From NCBI RefSeq assembly GCF_030733685.1, contig NZ_JASHIM010000004.1:62001-126000 (forward strand): 64,000 bases of DNA. Direction: 5' to 3'. The notes below the pieces were generated by a model. It ran no database searches. It had not been told where the DNA came from and saw only the letters and a list, made by a program, of their open reading frames with translations. Within the stretch, counting starts at the first letter, position 1. Every line of letters begins with the position of its first letter. This document shows positions 41,252-49,719 of the stretch, one piece after another. Source of the DNA: Roseovarius sp. MMSF_3281. GTDB lineage: Bacteria; Pseudomonadota; Alphaproteobacteria; Rhodobacterales; Rhodobacteraceae. Both the position numbers and the translations under genes were made by a program.

Positions 41252-42229
41252 ATGAACTTCAAATCAATCCTTGCAGCAGGCACCATGGTGGCCGGGCTGA
41301 CGGCAACGGCGGCCTTTGCGGAATACCCCGAACGGCCGATCAACATGGTGATCCCGTATGGCGCGGGTGGTGCAACGGATATCTCCGCGCGCAGCATTGC
41401 AGAGCCTTTGGGCAATGCCGTCGGCAAGCCGTTGGTCATGGCCAATGTGACCGGCGCGGGCGGGGCCACCGGATCGGTGACCGTGCAGAACGCCGAGCCC
41501 GACGGGTACCGGATGCTGTTTGCGCGGGTCGGTTCGCACTCGGTCAGCCCGGCGATGAAGGCGACGCTGCCCTATACGCTGGATGATTTCCGATTCGTGA
41601 CGGTTTACGAGATCAACCCGGTGGCCTGCGCGGTGAACCCGTCGTCGGGGATCGAGAACATGGACGACCTGATTGCCAAGGTGAAAGAGGGTGGCGTTAC
41701 CTATAGCTCTTCCGGGGTTGGGTCGCTGCTGCATCTGGCGGGGGCCATGGTCTTGCGCGAATTCGGGGTCGAGAATCCGCTGGAAGCGGCCACGCATATT
41801 CCGCTTAAGGGCGGTGGGGCCGCGGCAACGGCGGTGTTGAATGGCACGGCCACGTTCATTTGCACCAACTCCTCGGCCTTGGCGAGTTTCGTTTCCAACG
41901 ATCAGTTGGACCCGATTCTGGTGACCACCGCCGAGCCGGTGCCGGGCTTCGATGCGCCGACCGCGGCGGATCTGGACAAGCCCGCGTTGCATCAGCTTGT
42001 CGGCTGGACCGGGATTGCCGGGCCGGATGGCCTGCCTGACGATGTCGCGGCCAAGTGGGGCGAATGGATGGCCGAGGCCACTGCCGACGAAGGCTTCCTT
42101 GAGAAGATGACGGCGCGTGGGTCGGTTATCCGCCTGATGGACCCCGAGGAGGCCAATGAGTTCATCGAAACGCAGTACAACACCTTCCGCGAGCTGGTGG
42201 ACGAGTTGGGCATGCGGGTCGAAGGGTGA
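41252..42229 (+). CDS. Tripartite tricarboxylate transporter substrate-binding protein (TctC family)
   Basis: Periplasmic binding protein of 325 residues for carboxylates. Sec signal MNFKSILAAGTMVAGLTATA ends near AFAEYP. The family pattern YPERPINMVIPYGAGGATD, then ARSIAEPLGNAVGKPLVMAN and GAGGATGS is clear. It is followed by a hairpin and the TctB and TctA genes. The ligand could be citrate-, phthalate- or sulfonate-like; the neighbouring enzymes do not settle it. Confidence 0.94.
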   Translation: MNFKSILAAGTMVAGLTATAAFAEYPERPINMVIPYGAGGATDISARSIAEPLGNAVGKPLVMANVTGAGGATGSVTVQNAEPDGYRMLFARVGSHSVSPAMKATLPYTLDDFRFVTVYEINPVACAVNPSSGIENMDDLIAKVKEGGVTYSSSGVGSLLHLAGAMVLREFGVENPLEAATHIPLKGGGAAATAVLNGTATFICTNSSALASFVSNDQLDPILVTTAEPVPGFDAPTAADLDKPALHQLVGWTGIAGPDGLPDDVAAKWGEWMAEATADEGFLEKMTARGSVIRLMDPEEANEFIETQYNTFRELVDELGMRVEG

Positions 42230-42261
42230 GCTTTCGGCACTAAGCTTTTGACATGATACCG

Positions 42262-42285
42262 CGCCGGGCCTTTCATGGCCCGGCG
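42262..42285 (+). terminator. Intercistronic hairpin between tctC and tctB
   Basis: CGCCGGGCC pairs perfectly with GGCCCGGCG around the loop TTTCAT. There is no T tract, so it more likely stabilises the tctC message or gives partial termination, making more binding protein than membrane subunits. It ends 24 bp before the likely tctB start. Confidence 0.6.
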
Positions 42286-42308
42286 TATAAGCCATGAGGG
42301 AGGGGCAG

Positions 42309-42803
42309 GTGAGCGAGCGTCGCCTACAAATGCAGCTTGGGATCGGGGCCTGCCTAGCCTCGGCGTTTCTGATATTCGCGGCAATCCCGAATTGGGTGGC
42401 CGCCCCGAGCAACATCAAGAATATTTTACTGTCACCGATGTTCTGGCCCTATGTTCTGGCCGGCTGTACCGGCGTGGTGGGCCTTGGCCTGATCGCGGCG
42501 GGGTATCGGACGGCCGAGGGACCATCGGAAGACTTCGTGGATGCGCATGACGAGGGCATGGGCGCATGGGTGCGCATGATCGGTATGGCCCTGATCATGG
42601 TGGGCACGATGGCCTTGATGCCGCGGCTTGGCATGGTCTGGACGTCGATGCTGTGCTTTGCGCTGACGGCGTTTCTGGTCAAGACGCGCCACCCGGTGGC
42701 GGCGGTGATCTGTGCCGTGGTGCTTCCCCTGGTGCTTTATGCCTTTTTCGCGCATGTGGCGGGGGTTGCGATCCCGCAGGGCAATTTCGTGAGGCTGCCA
42801 TGA
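42309..42803 (+). CDS. Tripartite tricarboxylate transporter small membrane subunit (TctB family)
   Basis: Small four-helix membrane subunit, 164 residues from the GTG at 42309, which has GGGAGGGG directly upstream. An ATG 15 bases earlier would place that site inside the gene and is less likely. Hydrophobic segments lie near ACLASAFLIFAAIP, MFWPYVLAGCTGVVGLGLIA, MIGMALIMVGTMALMP and VICAVVLPLVLYAFF. The ATGA overlap with tctA couples their translation. Confidence 0.88.
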   Translation: MSERRLQMQLGIGACLASAFLIFAAIPNWVAAPSNIKNILLSPMFWPYVLAGCTGVVGLGLIAAGYRTAEGPSEDFVDAHDEGMGAWVRMIGMALIMVGTMALMPRLGMVWTSMLCFALTAFLVKTRHPVAAVICAVVLPLVLYAFFAHVAGVAIPQGNFVRLP

Positions 42804-44311
42804 GTTTTATCGACAGCTTGATGGCGGGGCTTTCGCTTGTCGCCAACCTGGAGTCTTTCCTTGCGCTGGCCGGTGGTGTCGCCATCGGGGTGTTCGGCGG
42901 TGCGATTCCGGGGATGTCGGCCACGATGGCCGTGGCCCTGACATTGCCGTTCACCTTCGCGATGCAGCCCATCACCGGCATCCTGTTGCTTTTGGGTGTC
43001 TACAAGGGCGGGATTTTCGGCGGTTGTATTCCCGCGATTCTGATCAAGACGCCCGGAACCCCAGCCTCTTCCGCCACGATCCTTGACGGCTACCCGATGG
43101 CGGAAAAGGGCGAGGCGGGCCGCGCGTTGGGCATGGCGCTTTGGGCCTCCTGTACGGCGGATGTGATTTCCAACCTCGCGCTGATCGTCTTTGCCGGTTG
43201 GCTGGCCTCTTTTGCGTTGAGCTTCGGGCCGCCGGAGTTCTTCACCCTGATCCTGTTCTCGCTGACCATCATCGCGGGCGTGTCGGGCGACAGCCTGCTG
43301 CGCGGGGCGTTGTCGGCCATCCTCGGGCTGTTGCTGGCCACGGTGGGGCTTGATCTGATCTATGGGACCAACCGCTTTACCTTTGGCGATCCGAACATGA
43401 TGGGCGGGTTGAATTTCATTGCCGTGCTGATCGGGCTTTTTGCGATCCCCGAGGTGCTGGCCATGGTGTGGCACCCGACGGCGCATTTGGGCAAGGCGCG
43501 GAGCCTTGGCAATAACTGGGTCAGTTTCGACGACTACAAGAAGAGTTTCCGGTCGATCGTGCGCGGTAGCCTGATCGGTGTTTTCCTTGGCTCGATTCCC
43601 GGTATCGGCGCGGCGCCTTCGGCATTTTTGAGCTATTCCGAGGCGCGGCGCAAATCCAAGAACAAGCCGAATTTCGGCAAGGGCGAGGTCGAGGGCGTGG
43701 CCGCCTCGGAGGCTGGCAACAACGGCGTGGCCGGTGCCACGCTGATCCCGCTTTTGGCGCTGGGTGTGCCGGGGGATGTGATCACCGCGATCATCATCGG
43801 CGCCTTCATGATCCACGGGTTGCAGCCGGGGCCGATGATGTTCGTCCTGAACGTCGACCTGATTTACGGGTTGTTCATCGGCCTGATCGTCAGTTCGATC
43901 TGCCTGTTCTTTGTCGGCTCGGTGGCGATCAAGGGGTTCAAATACGTGGCGGATGTGCCCAAGCGGCTGTTGATCCCCGGGGTTCTGGTGCTGTGCGTCT
44001 ACGGGGTGTACGCGGTGAACAACAACATCTTTGATGTGGGCGTGATGTTTGCCATGGGCTGGGTCGGCTATGCCATGATGCGTTGGCGGATTCCGGCGGC
44101 GCCCTTCCTGATCGCCTTTATCCTTGGGCCTTTGCTGGAGGACAATTTCCGGCAGGCCATGCTGATGTCGGGCAGCGATTGGAAGGTGTTTTTCCGGGGA
44201 CCGATTACCTGGTTCTTCTGGACGGTCACCGCGATCACCATTTTCGCCATCGTGCGGATGGGGGTGAATGCGGCCCGCGAGGGGCGCAATCAGCCCGAGA
44301 AAGAGAGTTGA
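42800..44311 (+). CDS. Tripartite tricarboxylate transporter large membrane subunit (TctA family)
   Basis: Main transport subunit of 503 residues with about twelve hydrophobic helices. Hallmarks are FGGAIPGMSATMAVALTLPF, ILLLLGVYKGGIFGGCIPAI with the ILIKTPGTPASSAT loop, and LGSIPGIGAAPSAFLSY with AASEAGNNGVAGATLIPLLA. It starts in the TGA of tctB. The thiamine-diphosphate enzyme gene begins four bases after its stop, so import and metabolism are linked. Confidence 0.95.
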   Translation: MSFIDSLMAGLSLVANLESFLALAGGVAIGVFGGAIPGMSATMAVALTLPFTFAMQPITGILLLLGVYKGGIFGGCIPAILIKTPGTPASSATILDGYPMAEKGEAGRALGMALWASCTADVISNLALIVFAGWLASFALSFGPPEFFTLILFSLTIIAGVSGDSLLRGALSAILGLLLATVGLDLIYGTNRFTFGDPNMMGGLNFIAVLIGLFAIPEVLAMVWHPTAHLGKARSLGNNWVSFDDYKKSFRSIVRGSLIGVFLGSIPGIGAAPSAFLSYSEARRKSKNKPNFGKGEVEGVAASEAGNNGVAGATLIPLLALGVPGDVITAIIIGAFMIHGLQPGPMMFVLNVDLIYGLFIGLIVSSICLFFVGSVAIKGFKYVADVPKRLLIPGVLVLCVYGVYAVNNNIFDVGVMFAMGWVGYAMMRWRIPAAPFLIAFILGPLLEDNFRQAMLMSGSDWKVFFRGPITWFFWTVTAITIFAIVRMGVNAAREGRNQPEKES

Positions 44312-44315
44312 CGTG

Positions 44316-45869
44316 ATGCGCGGTGCAGACCTTTTGGTGAAAACGCTGGCGGCCTCGGGAGTGAGGCGGATTTTTGCCCTGTCGGGCAATCAGATCATGC
44401 CGATTTTCGATGCTTGTCTCGATGCCGGGATCGAGTTGATCCACACGCGGCACGAAGGTGCGACGGTGTTCATGGCCGAAGCCTATGCGCAACTGACCGG
44501 GCAGGTCGGGGTGGCCTTGGTTACCGCGGGCGGCGGCTTGGCCAATAGCGTTGGGGCCTTGGCCTCGGCGCGGGCGTCGGACACCCCGGTTTTGCTTTTG
44601 TCGGGCGACAGTCCGCGCGGGCAGGATGGCACCGGGGCCTTCCAGGAAATGGACCAGGTGGCGATCACGCAGGCGGTGACCAAGTATTCCTATCGCTCGG
44701 AGGCGTCGGAGGGGCTTGGCCGCGATGTGGCTTGGGCAATCGAAAGCGCCGTGACCGGGCAGCCGGGGCCGGTGCATCTGGCCCTGCCCTTTGACGTGGT
44801 CAAGGCGGAGGCCGATGGCCCGGCGCTGACGGCGGACCTGTCGGAGCGGCCTGCCAGCGCCGAGGATCTGGAGGCGGTGCAAACCCTTGTGGCACAGGCC
44901 GCGCGGCCCCTGGTGTTGCTGGGGCCGTCATTGACGCCGACGCGGCAGGCTGGACTTGAGCAGAGACTGGGCGCGGCTTTGGGCGCGCCGGTATATGCGA
45001 TGGAAAGCCCACGCGGATTGCGTGACCCCAGCCTTGGCCGGATTGCCGAGGTCGTCGCGCGGGCCGACCTGGTGCTGAGCCTGGGTAAGCGCGTGGATTT
45101 CACGCTTGGCTTTGGCGCGGGCGAGGCCGAGTGGATCACGGTGAGCGCCGATGGCGCGGATCATGCTGTGGCGGCCAGGAACCTGGGTGCGCGACATCGG
45201 GCCGGGGTCGTGGCCCCGGCGCGGGTGATGGCGCGGGCGTTGTGCGACAGCGCGGCCCCGGCGCGTGAGGCGTGGTGCGCGGAAGCGGCAGAACTGACGG
45301 CTGTGCAGCCCGACGTGGGGGGCGGTTTGACATCGGCCAGCCTGTGCGCGGCAGTACAGGAGGTTGCAAGCGCCTGTGACGAGAGCGTGATTGTCTGCGA
45401 TGGCGGGGAATTCGGCCAGTGGGCGCAGGCCCTGACCCGTGGCACGGCGCGGGTGATCAACGGCGTGTCGGGCGCGATCGGCGGTGGGTTGCCCTATGCC
45501 ATGGCGGCGCCCGTGGCGCGGCCCGGGGCCACGGTTTTCGCGCTGTCGGGGGATGGCTCCATCGGGTTTCATTTCGCCGAGTTCGAGACGGCGGCGCGGC
45601 ATGGGTTGCCCCTTGTCATGGTGATCGGAAATGACCAGCGGTGGAATGCCGAACATCAGATCCAGTTGCGCGATTATGGCGAGGGGCGGCTTTCGGGCTG
45701 TGGCCTGACGGCGGCGCGCTATGACTTGTCGGCCGAGGCCATGGGCGCGCATGGCGAGTTCGTGACCGATGAGGCGGAGTTGCGGCCCGCGCTGGAGCGC
45801 GCCGTGGCGAGCGGCAGGCCCGCCTGTGTCAACGTGATGATCGAGGGGCTGCCCGCACCAGTGGTTTAG
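44316..45869 (+). CDS. Thiamine-diphosphate-dependent decarboxylase/acetolactate synthase-like enzyme
   Basis: A 517-residue enzyme of the acetolactate synthase/benzoylformate decarboxylase family. The catalytic glutamate is in IHTRHEGATVFMAEAYAQLT (about residue 48), and the cofactor-binding motif is LSGDGSIGFHFAEFE followed by VMVIGND. Members decarboxylate or ligate 2-keto acids. It is the last gene of the transporter unit and probably acts on the imported acid or a product of the enolase-superfamily enzyme. ATG 44316 has a GAGAG site; a GTG just before is possible. Confidence 0.85.
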   Translation: MRGADLLVKTLAASGVRRIFALSGNQIMPIFDACLDAGIELIHTRHEGATVFMAEAYAQLTGQVGVALVTAGGGLANSVGALASARASDTPVLLLSGDSPRGQDGTGAFQEMDQVAITQAVTKYSYRSEASEGLGRDVAWAIESAVTGQPGPVHLALPFDVVKAEADGPALTADLSERPASAEDLEAVQTLVAQAARPLVLLGPSLTPTRQAGLEQRLGAALGAPVYAMESPRGLRDPSLGRIAEVVARADLVLSLGKRVDFTLGFGAGEAEWITVSADGADHAVAARNLGARHRAGVVAPARVMARALCDSAAPAREAWCAEAAELTAVQPDVGGGLTSASLCAAVQEVASACDESVIVCDGGEFGQWAQALTRGTARVINGVSGAIGGGLPYAMAAPVARPGATVFALSGDGSIGFHFAEFETAARHGLPLVMVIGNDQRWNAEHQIQLRDYGEGRLSGCGLTAARYDLSAEAMGAHGEFVTDEAELRPALERAVASGRPACVNVMIEGLPAPVV

Positions 45870-45881
45870 GGCGTGCCGCGC

Positions 45882-45937
45882 CCCGGGCTTGACCCGGGGC
45901 CACTTGGCCCGCTGCAAGGTCCCGGGTCAAGCCCGGG
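45882..45937. terminator. Long inverted repeat between convergent genes
   Basis: CCCGGGCTTGACCCGGG (45882-45898) is exactly complementary to CCCGGGTCAAGCCCGGG (45921-45937); each arm is also partly self-complementary. It fills the 78-bp gap between the 3' ends of the thiamine enzyme and SulP genes. It can end transcription from both sides. Repeats of this kind are common in alphaproteobacterial intergenic DNA. Confidence 0.7.
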
Positions 45938-45947
45938 ACGGGTGCGC

Positions 45948-47663
45948 TTAGCCCTCGCGCAGGGCTTGCCATGCCGCGTATTGCGACAGGTACACGGTGC
46001 CGCCCAGTTCTTGCAGGAAATGACTGCGTTTCAGGCGGTCCATGACCGGGCCTTTGACCTCGGAGAGGTGCAGCTTGATACCCATGGCCTTGAGGCGGGT
46101 GTTGATGGCCTCAAGGCTTTCCAGCGCGGACATATCGACCTCGTTCACCGCGGCGAAATGCAGGATGACGTGCTTGACGGCGCAGTCTTCGGTGATGCGG
46201 TCGGCGATGTAATCCTCAAGGAAGCGGGCATTGGCGAAATAGAGGCTTTCATCGACCCTTAGGGTGACGACGCTGGGGTAGGTGATGACCTTGTGGCGCT
46301 TGATGTTGCGGAAATGCTCGGTTCCCGGAACGAGGCCCACCTCGGCCACGTGGGGTTTGGAGGTTTTGTAGAGGTGGAGCGCGATGGAGAGCACCACCCC
46401 GGCAGAAACGCCGATTTCCACGCCGAACCCGAGGGTCAGCAGGATGGTTGTCAGGATCGCCGCGAAATCGGCACCGGAATAGGCCCATGCGCGTTTCAGG
46501 ATCGAGAGGTCAACAAGGCTTAGGACGGCGACGATGATGGTGGCGGCCAGCGTGGCCTTGGGCAGAAAGTAGATCAGCGGCGTGAGGGCAAGTGCGGCGA
46601 TGGCAAGGCCGATGGCGGTGAAGGCCCCGGCGGCGGGGGTGGCGGCGCCCGCGTCGTAGTTCACCACCGAGCGGGCGAAACCGCCGGTCACCGGGTAGCC
46701 GCCGCTGATGGCTGCGCCGAGGTTGGCGGCGCCAAGCCCGATAAGTTCCTGGTTGGGGTCGATGCGCTGGCGTTTCCTGGCGGCGAGCGTTTGCGCGACC
46801 GAGATGGATTCGACAAAGCCGATGATCGAGATCAGCACGGCGGGCAGGAGCAGCGCCTTGACCAGGTCAAGCGAGGCATCGGGCAGGGTGAAGGGCGGCA
46901 GGGATTGCGGCACGGTGCCGACGATGGCGACGCCTTGGGTATCGAGGCGGAAAAGGCCGGCGGCCAAGGTGGTGACGACCACGGCGGCGACGGGGCCGGC
47001 CTTGGTCAGCACATCGGCGAGGCGTGGGCCAAGCCCAAAGCTTAAAAGCAGGGGGCTGAGGCCCTTGCGAACCCAGAAGAGGAACGCCGCCGCTGTGCCC
47101 CCGATCAGCAGGGTGATCAGGTTCACGCCGCCAAGCCCGGACCAGAGGCTATGTAGAAGGTGCGGCAGGGTATGGCCGGAGGTTTTCAGCCCGAGGATAT
47201 GGCCCAATTGGCTGAGCGCGATGAGGATGCCGCTGGCGTTGATGAAGCCCGCGATGACGGGGTGCGAGAGGAAGTTTGCCAGGAACCCCAACCGCAGCAG
47301 GCCAAGGCCTAGAAGGATCAGCCCCGACAGCCCCGCCAGCGTGAGCGCCGCCGTGGCGTAGCCCGCGGTGCCTTGCTGGGCCACTTGCCCAATGGCTGCC
47401 GCCGTCATCAGCGAGACCACGGCCACCGGCCCCACGGCGAGCACCGTCGAGGTGCCGAACAGCGCGTAAAGCATGATCGGCAGGATCGAGGCGTAAAGCC
47501 CCGCCTCGGGCGGCAGGCCCGCCAGCAGGGCGTAGGCCAGCGATTGCGGGATCAGCATGATCGTCACGATCAGGGCCGCGATCAGGTCCTGGGCGAAGGC
47601 AGAGCGGGAATAGGCCCGGCCCCATGTGAGGATGGGCAGGTAGCGGGCAAGCAAGCGGGGCAT
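45948..47663 (-). CDS. SulP-family anion transporter with STAS domain
   Basis: Inner-membrane sulfate/bicarbonate-type transporter, 571 residues. The SulP signature VTIMLIPQSLAYALLAGLPP and GLYASILPIMLYALFGTS lie near the start; after about 11 hydrophobic helices comes a C-terminal STAS domain (about residues 430-560) with ILHFAAVNEVDMSALESLEA. The ATG at 47663 fits family N-termini; a GTG at 47723 touching the hydrolase stop would add 20 residues. Last gene of the sulfur operon. Confidence 0.92.
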   Translation of the reverse strand: MPRLLARYLPILTWGRAYSRSAFAQDLIAALIVTIMLIPQSLAYALLAGLPPEAGLYASILPIMLYALFGTSTVLAVGPVAVVSLMTAAAIGQVAQQGTAGYATAALTLAGLSGLILLGLGLLRLGFLANFLSHPVIAGFINASGILIALSQLGHILGLKTSGHTLPHLLHSLWSGLGGVNLITLLIGGTAAAFLFWVRKGLSPLLLSFGLGPRLADVLTKAGPVAAVVVTTLAAGLFRLDTQGVAIVGTVPQSLPPFTLPDASLDLVKALLLPAVLISIIGFVESISVAQTLAARKRQRIDPNQELIGLGAANLGAAISGGYPVTGGFARSVVNYDAGAATPAAGAFTAIGLAIAALALTPLIYFLPKATLAATIIVAVLSLVDLSILKRAWAYSGADFAAILTTILLTLGFGVEIGVSAGVVLSIALHLYKTSKPHVAEVGLVPGTEHFRNIKRHKVITYPSVVTLRVDESLYFANARFLEDYIADRITEDCAVKHVILHFAAVNEVDMSALESLEAINTRLKAMGIKLHLSEVKGPVMDRLKRSHFLQELGGTVYLSQYAAWQALREG

Positions 47664-47724
47664 TTGGGGGGACTTTCGGGAGAGAGGGGCGGACAGGCGC
47701 AAGGGCACCTGCCCCAGCGGCACA

Positions 47725-48609
47725 TCAGAGCTTGTTGACCGGCACCTTGAGCATCGGGTTGCCGTCGGAGTCGGTGGGCACGTCGCCCGCGCGCATGTTC
47801 ACTTGCAGCGAGGGGATGATGAGGCGCGGCATGGCCAGCGTTGCATCGCGTTCGGTGCGGAACTTGATGAACTCTTCGCGGGTCTTGCCGCCGCCGACGT
47901 GGATGTTGTGCGTCTTCTCCTCGGCCACGGTGGTTTCCCACGCGATATCACGGCCGTTTGGGCCGTAATCGTGGCACATGAAAAGGCGCATGTCGTCGGG
48001 CAGGGCCAGCACCTTCTGGATGCTGTCGTAAAGCGTGCCCGCATCGCCGCCGGGGAAATCGGCGCGGGCCGAGCCGCCATCGGGCATGAAGAGCGTATCG
48101 CCCACGAAGGCCGCATCGCCCATCACGTGGGTCATGCAGGCGGGCGTGTGGCCGGGGGTGTAGAGGGCCACGGCCTGCATCTGGCCGATTGTGTAGGTAT
48201 CGCCATCCTCGAACAGGGCGTCGAATTGCGAGCCGTCGCGCTGAAACTCGGTGCCTTCGTTGAAGATTTTGCCGAAGGTATCCTGCACCACGAGGATTTT
48301 TGAGCCGATGCCGATTTTGCCGCCCAGCTTTTCCTGAATGTAAGGCGCGGCCGAGAGGTGATCGGCGTGGACGTGGGTTTCGATGATCCACTCCAGCTTG
48401 AGGCCCTGTTTCTTGATCTGGGCGATCAACTCGTCGGCGTGGTCATAGGTGATGCGGCCAGCGGCATAGTCGATGTCCATCACCGAATCCACGATGGCAC
48501 AGCTATCGGAGGCGGGATCCTTGACGATGTAGGAGATCGTATTCGTGGCCTTGTCAAAGAAGGCCTGAACCTGCGGTTTGATGTCCATGTTGACGTGGTG
48601 GTTGGTCAT
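47725..48609 (-). CDS. Persulfide-dioxygenase-like MBL-fold hydrolase (Blh/ETHE1 type)
   Basis: A 294-residue metallo-beta-lactamase-fold protein. Metal site THVHADHLSAA, then TPGHTPACMTH, VGDTLFMPDGGSARADFPGG and CHDYGPNGR, the pattern of ETHE1/Blh persulfide dioxygenases, which oxidise glutathione persulfide to sulfite. ATG 48609 follows AAGGAG. It lies between the YeeE/YedE pair and SulP, as in sulfide-responsive operons where sulfur compounds enter, are oxidised and sulfite/sulfate leaves. Confidence 0.9.
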   Translation of the reverse strand: MTNHHVNMDIKPQVQAFFDKATNTISYIVKDPASDSCAIVDSVMDIDYAAGRITYDHADELIAQIKKQGLKLEWIIETHVHADHLSAAPYIQEKLGGKIGIGSKILVVQDTFGKIFNEGTEFQRDGSQFDALFEDGDTYTIGQMQAVALYTPGHTPACMTHVMGDAAFVGDTLFMPDGGSARADFPGGDAGTLYDSIQKVLALPDDMRLFMCHDYGPNGRDIAWETTVAEEKTHNIHVGGGKTREEFIKFRTERDATLAMPRLIIPSLQVNMRAGDVPTDSDGNPMLKVPVNKL

Positions 48610-48632
48610 GGCGGACTCCTTGTTTTGGTGTC

Positions 48633-49061
48633 TCAGGAATGGGCGCGGGCTTGCAGCGCCTTGGCGATGAAGATGCCTGCGATCAGGGCGGCGGCGAAGA
48701 TCAGCACCTCGGGCTTGAGGGAGCCGACGGCGGGCAGGGCCCCACCCGGGCAGAAGCCCGCGATACCCCACCCCAGGCCGAAGACGGCCGAGCCGCCCAG
48801 AAGGCGGGTGTCTATGGTGCGGTTTTGCGGGATTTGGAAGGTTTCGTCCATGACGGGTTTCTTCGGGCCTTTCCCGAAAATCAGGCGGTAGCCAATGAAG
48901 GTGACCACAAGGGCACCGCCCATGACGAAGATGAGCGAGGGATCCCACGTGCCTGCCACGTCGAAGAAATTGAGCACCTTGGCCGGATTGGCCATGCCCG
49001 AGATCATGATGCCAAGGCCGAAAGTGAGGCCGATGAGGTAGGTGATGACGATACGCAGCAT
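48633..49061 (-). CDS. Half-size YeeE/YedE-family transporter, second subunit
   Basis: A 142-residue membrane protein with four hydrophobic helices. The motif GWGIAGFCPGGALPAVGS carries the cysteine typical of the second half of YeeE/YedE thiosulfate/sulfur transporters. With the preceding gene it makes up a split YeeE. Four bases after the first subunit and 23 before the hydrolase gene. Confidence 0.88.
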   Translation of the reverse strand: MLRIVITYLIGLTFGLGIMISGMANPAKVLNFFDVAGTWDPSLIFVMGGALVVTFIGYRLIFGKGPKKPVMDETFQIPQNRTIDTRLLGGSAVFGLGWGIAGFCPGGALPAVGSLKPEVLIFAAALIAGIFIAKALQARAHS

Positions 49062-49065
49062 TGGC

Positions 49066-49497
49066 TTAGCCCCCGATCACGTGGCGCAGGATGTAGACGG
49101 TGATGCCGGTGAACAGCATGAAGGTCAGCGTGGCGGCGATGGAGCGCGGCGAGAGCCGGGCATTGCCGCAGACGCCGTGGCCGCTGGTGCAGCCCGAGCC
49201 ATAGGTGACGCCGATACCCACGAGGATACCGCCCACGACCAGCATCGGGATGCTGACCGGCACGTCGATGGCGGGCATGTGACCGGTTGTCAGCAGCATC
49301 AGGCCGGGGGCGGTGACCATCCCTGCCAAAAGGGCGGCGCGCCATGACCAATCGCGCGGCGAGCTGGGTTGCATGAAGCCTGCCAGAATGCCGGTGGCCC
49401 CCATGACGCGGCCCAGTGTCAGCATCAGCAAGACGCTGGCCAGTCCGATCAGCGACCCGCCGACAAGCGATTGGAAGGGTGTGAATTCGGTTATCAT
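49066..49497 (-). CDS. Half-size YeeE/YedE-family transporter, first subunit
   Basis: A 143-residue membrane protein with four hydrophobic helices. [20 protein letters not shown] is the first-half YeeE/YedE signature with two cysteines. First gene of the operon: AAAGGA precedes the ATG and an AT-rich promoter-like stretch lies 60-85 bp upstream. The pair probably imports thiosulfate or another sulfane-sulfur compound. Confidence 0.9.
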   Translation of the reverse strand: MITEFTPFQSLVGGSLIGLASVLLMLTLGRVMGATGILAGFMQPSSPRDWSWRAALLAGMVTAPGLMLLTTGHMPAIDVPVSIPMLVVGGILVGIGVTYGSGCTSGHGVCGNARLSPRSIAATLTFMLFTGITVYILRHVIGG

Positions 49498-49555
49498 GTC
49501 ATGCGTTTCCTTTGGTGTCCTTGTTCCGGGGCCGCGCGGCCCGGATTTTGAGGGA

Positions 49556-49582
49556 TGATATATATAATAATTGGAATATGTC
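49556..49582 (-). promoter_or_regulatory. AT-rich promoter region of the sulfur operon
   Basis: A tract with ATGATATATATAATAATTGG and ATATG stands out in GC-rich surroundings, 60-85 bp before the first YeeE gene. Between it and the gene a GCCGC-GCGGC hairpin sits in the leader. Related operons are controlled by BigR/SqrR; I looked for ATTC-N8-GAAT and did not find it, so the regulator is open. The remaining gap to 49719 holds nothing else I can support. Confidence 0.4.
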
Positions 49583-49719
49583 TAGCCCGCGGTTTGAAAT
49601 CGCCGTGTTCAAGATAGGGTTTGCCGGATGTTTCCATGGAACCCCGGGCTTGCTAAGCGTAAGGTTGCCTGAGTTTTAATGGTTTCATGGCACAATGAAT
49701 TCTTGCGGAGTGTTTTACG

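Noticed and set aside
49556-49582. BigR/SqrR operator
   Set aside because: The ATTC-N8-GAAT pattern could not be found on either strand of the gap.
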